In this document: piece after piece, positions 13,239 through 14,429 of the stretch
Position numbering within the stretch: the stretch's first letter is position 1
Layout of the letters: every line of letters begins with the position of its first letter
NCBI GenBank assembly: GCA_030611285.1
Contig: JAUWQC010000008.1
Location: 1 to 14,429 of the forward strand
Direction of reading: 5' to 3'
DNA from: a bacterium
GTDB taxonomy: Bacteria > Actinomycetota > Humimicrobiia > Humimicrobiales > Humimicrobiaceae
DNA: 14,429 bases
Position numbers and translations under genes: made by a program
The notes under the pieces: model-generated
Seen by the model: only the letters and a program-made list of their open reading frames with translations
Database searches by the model: none
What the model was told of the DNA's origin: nothing

Positions 13239-14429
13239 TATATACGTCATGTGTAGTAATCCTAAACTTCACTTGAGATTTCCCAGGCCTGGTTCCTCTC
13301 AATTTTAAAATTAAATTAATTTCATCTTCTGCCTCTATCACATATGAATCGCCTACCCACATATACATGCCTCTACTTATGCCAGGATCCTGATTAATAT
13401 ATCCCTCAGGTTCAACCTCTACAAGCTCAATATTATCAGGGAGTTCAAGCTCAAGTGAAGAAATCCCTACTCTTTCTTTATTTTTATTTCTGATAACATA
13501 TTCAACTGTAAATTTTTCACCAAATTTTTTACTATATCCATCAATTACATATTCAATTTTAATATTTACCTTTGGGCTTACTACTTTATATAGTTCCAAA
13601 AATTCTTTATATCTAGGCCAATAATACTGCTTACCTATACGCTCCGTGTTGAATTGTAATTTAAGAAAACTTCTATTTCCAACAAAATATACAGGAACAT
13701 CCTTCTCAAGACTTTCAACCATATCCTCAACTGAATATTTAGGATTGTTATGATAAATAAACTCTATTTCCTTATCCCCATACTCATATTCGTTCACAAA
13801 CATACCAACATTGCTTGAGAGTGCAAGTACATATAAAATCGAATCTTCTTCCATGTTATCAATAGCCTTGTCCCAGAATTTATAAACATCTCCAGGTTCA
13901 GAACGGTCAACTCTATTATAATTAGCATATATTAGTGAAAAAGGTTGGAGGGCAAAAAATAAAAATATAATTGATAACGAAAAATATTTTAAAATGTTAT
14001 CTATTTTTAATATTTTCTTATTAGATAATAACTTTTCAAATACAAATTTAATTGAACTAATTATAAGTAAAAATCCAAATGAAATGTAAATAGACATAAT
14101 TAGCATTATATTTAGTACATAATTAGGGACTGCCCAGCCTATGTATTGAGTTATTATAGCAAGGTTAAAGATTATTAATAAAAGTGAGGAAATAGCAAAT
14201 TTTTTATTTTTCTTAATTAAATAGACAAATCCTATGATTGATAAAATTATTAATATAATGCCATAATTCTTATAAATAATCTCTAAATAGTCCTTAAAAA
14301 CTTCAAAAGCTGTTGAAATAGGCCTATCTCCAAAACTGCCACCATGAATTTTTCCCGATGTTGTTCTTCCAGTAACATAGTAAATGAATGTCTTAAAACT
14401 AGTTACACTTCCATATCCCTGAAGTGATC
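13201..14429 (-). CDS. Large membrane protein of the DUF2723 / GT-C kind, 3' part only
   Basis: The frame has no stop from 13201 through the right edge, giving 408 visible residues; the ATG at 14106 is inside a membrane helix and is not the gene start. The first visible part contains FKTFIYYVTGRTTSGKIHGG, like the loop before a late helix in DUF2723 proteins (putative GT-C glycosyltransferases). Four membrane helices follow: YGIIILIILSIIGFVYLI, FAISSLLLIIFNLAIITQ, the stretch around MLIMSIYISFGFLLIISS, and YFSLSIIFLFFALQPFSL. The remaining 240 or so residues are outside the membrane: an alpha/beta part (SILYVLALSSNVGMFVNEY, VPVYFVGNRSFL) and a terminal beta-rich domain (EKFTVEYVIRNKNKERVG, SSLELELPDNIELVEVEP) resembling DUF11-type or other Ig-like folds. 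It likely transfers a sugar from a lipid carrier outside the cell (family inference). Confidence 0.7.
   Translation of the reverse strand, partial: SLQGYGSVTSFKTFIYYVTGRTTSGKIHGGSFGDRPISTAFEVFKDYLEIIYKNYGIILIILSIIGFVYLIKKNKKFAISSLLLIIFNLAIITQYIGWAVPNYVLNIMLIMSIYISFGFLLIISSIKFVFEKLLSNKKILKIDNILKYFSLSIIFLFFALQPFSLIYANYNRVDRSEPGDVYKFWDKAIDNMEEDSILYVLALSSNVGMFVNEYEYGDKEIEFIYHNNPKYSVEDMVESLEKDVPVYFVGNRSFLKLQFNTERIGKQYYWPRYKEFLELYKVVSPKVNIKIEYVIDGYSKKFGEKFTVEYVIRNKNKERVGISSLELELPDNIELVEVEPEGYINQDPGISRGMYMWVGDSYVIEAEDEINLILKLRGTRPGKSQVKFRITTHDVYINSDDIEIEIKG

Noticed and set aside
14104..14106. ATG at 14106 as the start of a 301-residue gene
   Set aside because: The frame stays open to the window edge, the upstream codons encode typical membrane-protein sequence, and the ATG falls inside a helix.

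Overview
The window is AT-rich bacterial DNA (roughly 30% G+C by eye) with closely packed genes, Shine-Dalgarno-type starts and sigma70-like promoters. Nothing in it fixes the lineage. It reads as part of a cell-surface polysaccharide locus of an AT-rich, probably anaerobic bacterium. I saw no tRNA, rRNA, CRISPR array, transposase or insertion-sequence end.

Layout. (1) 1-937, minus strand: a GT4 glycosyltransferase whose C-terminus lies beyond the left edge. (2) 938-1060: a divergent control region with an extended -10 promoter facing right. (3) 1061-9594, plus strand: seven tightly spaced genes: a two-domain GT2-GT4 glycosyltransferase, a flippase-like membrane protein, an RmlD-type dTDP-4-dehydrorhamnose reductase, a second flippase-like membrane protein, an exported SGNH hydrolase, a GT-C-type membrane glycosyltransferase and an unrecognised membrane-anchored protein. 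A 138-base gap before the GT-C gene may hold an internal promoter. (4) 9646-12836, minus strand, convergent with the previous group: three genes, read in the order small YLDAGTGS membrane protein, NoeA-like protein with kinase-like and methyltransferase parts, membrane-bound alkaline-phosphatase-superfamily enzyme. (5) 12837-13200: a gene-poor stretch with the promoter of group 4, a long hairpin, two plus-strand promoter candidates and a 43-residue hydrophobic ORF. (6) 13201-14429, minus strand: the 3' part of a large membrane protein of the DUF2723/GT-C kind. Its frame is open through the right edge, so the methionine at 14106 is internal.

How the genes may work together (inference): RmlD would make dTDP-L-rhamnose, the GT2/GT4 enzymes would use nucleotide sugars at the inner membrane face, the GT-C proteins would use lipid-linked sugars on the outer face, and the flippase-like proteins may move or control lipid carriers. 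The SGNH hydrolase and the phosphatase-superfamily protein would edit or decorate the finished glycan outside the membrane. The most interesting parts are the three-gene minus-strand cassette, especially the kinase-like catalytic loop joined to a methyltransferase, and the small hydrophobic ORF with its own promoter-like signals at 12925-13238.
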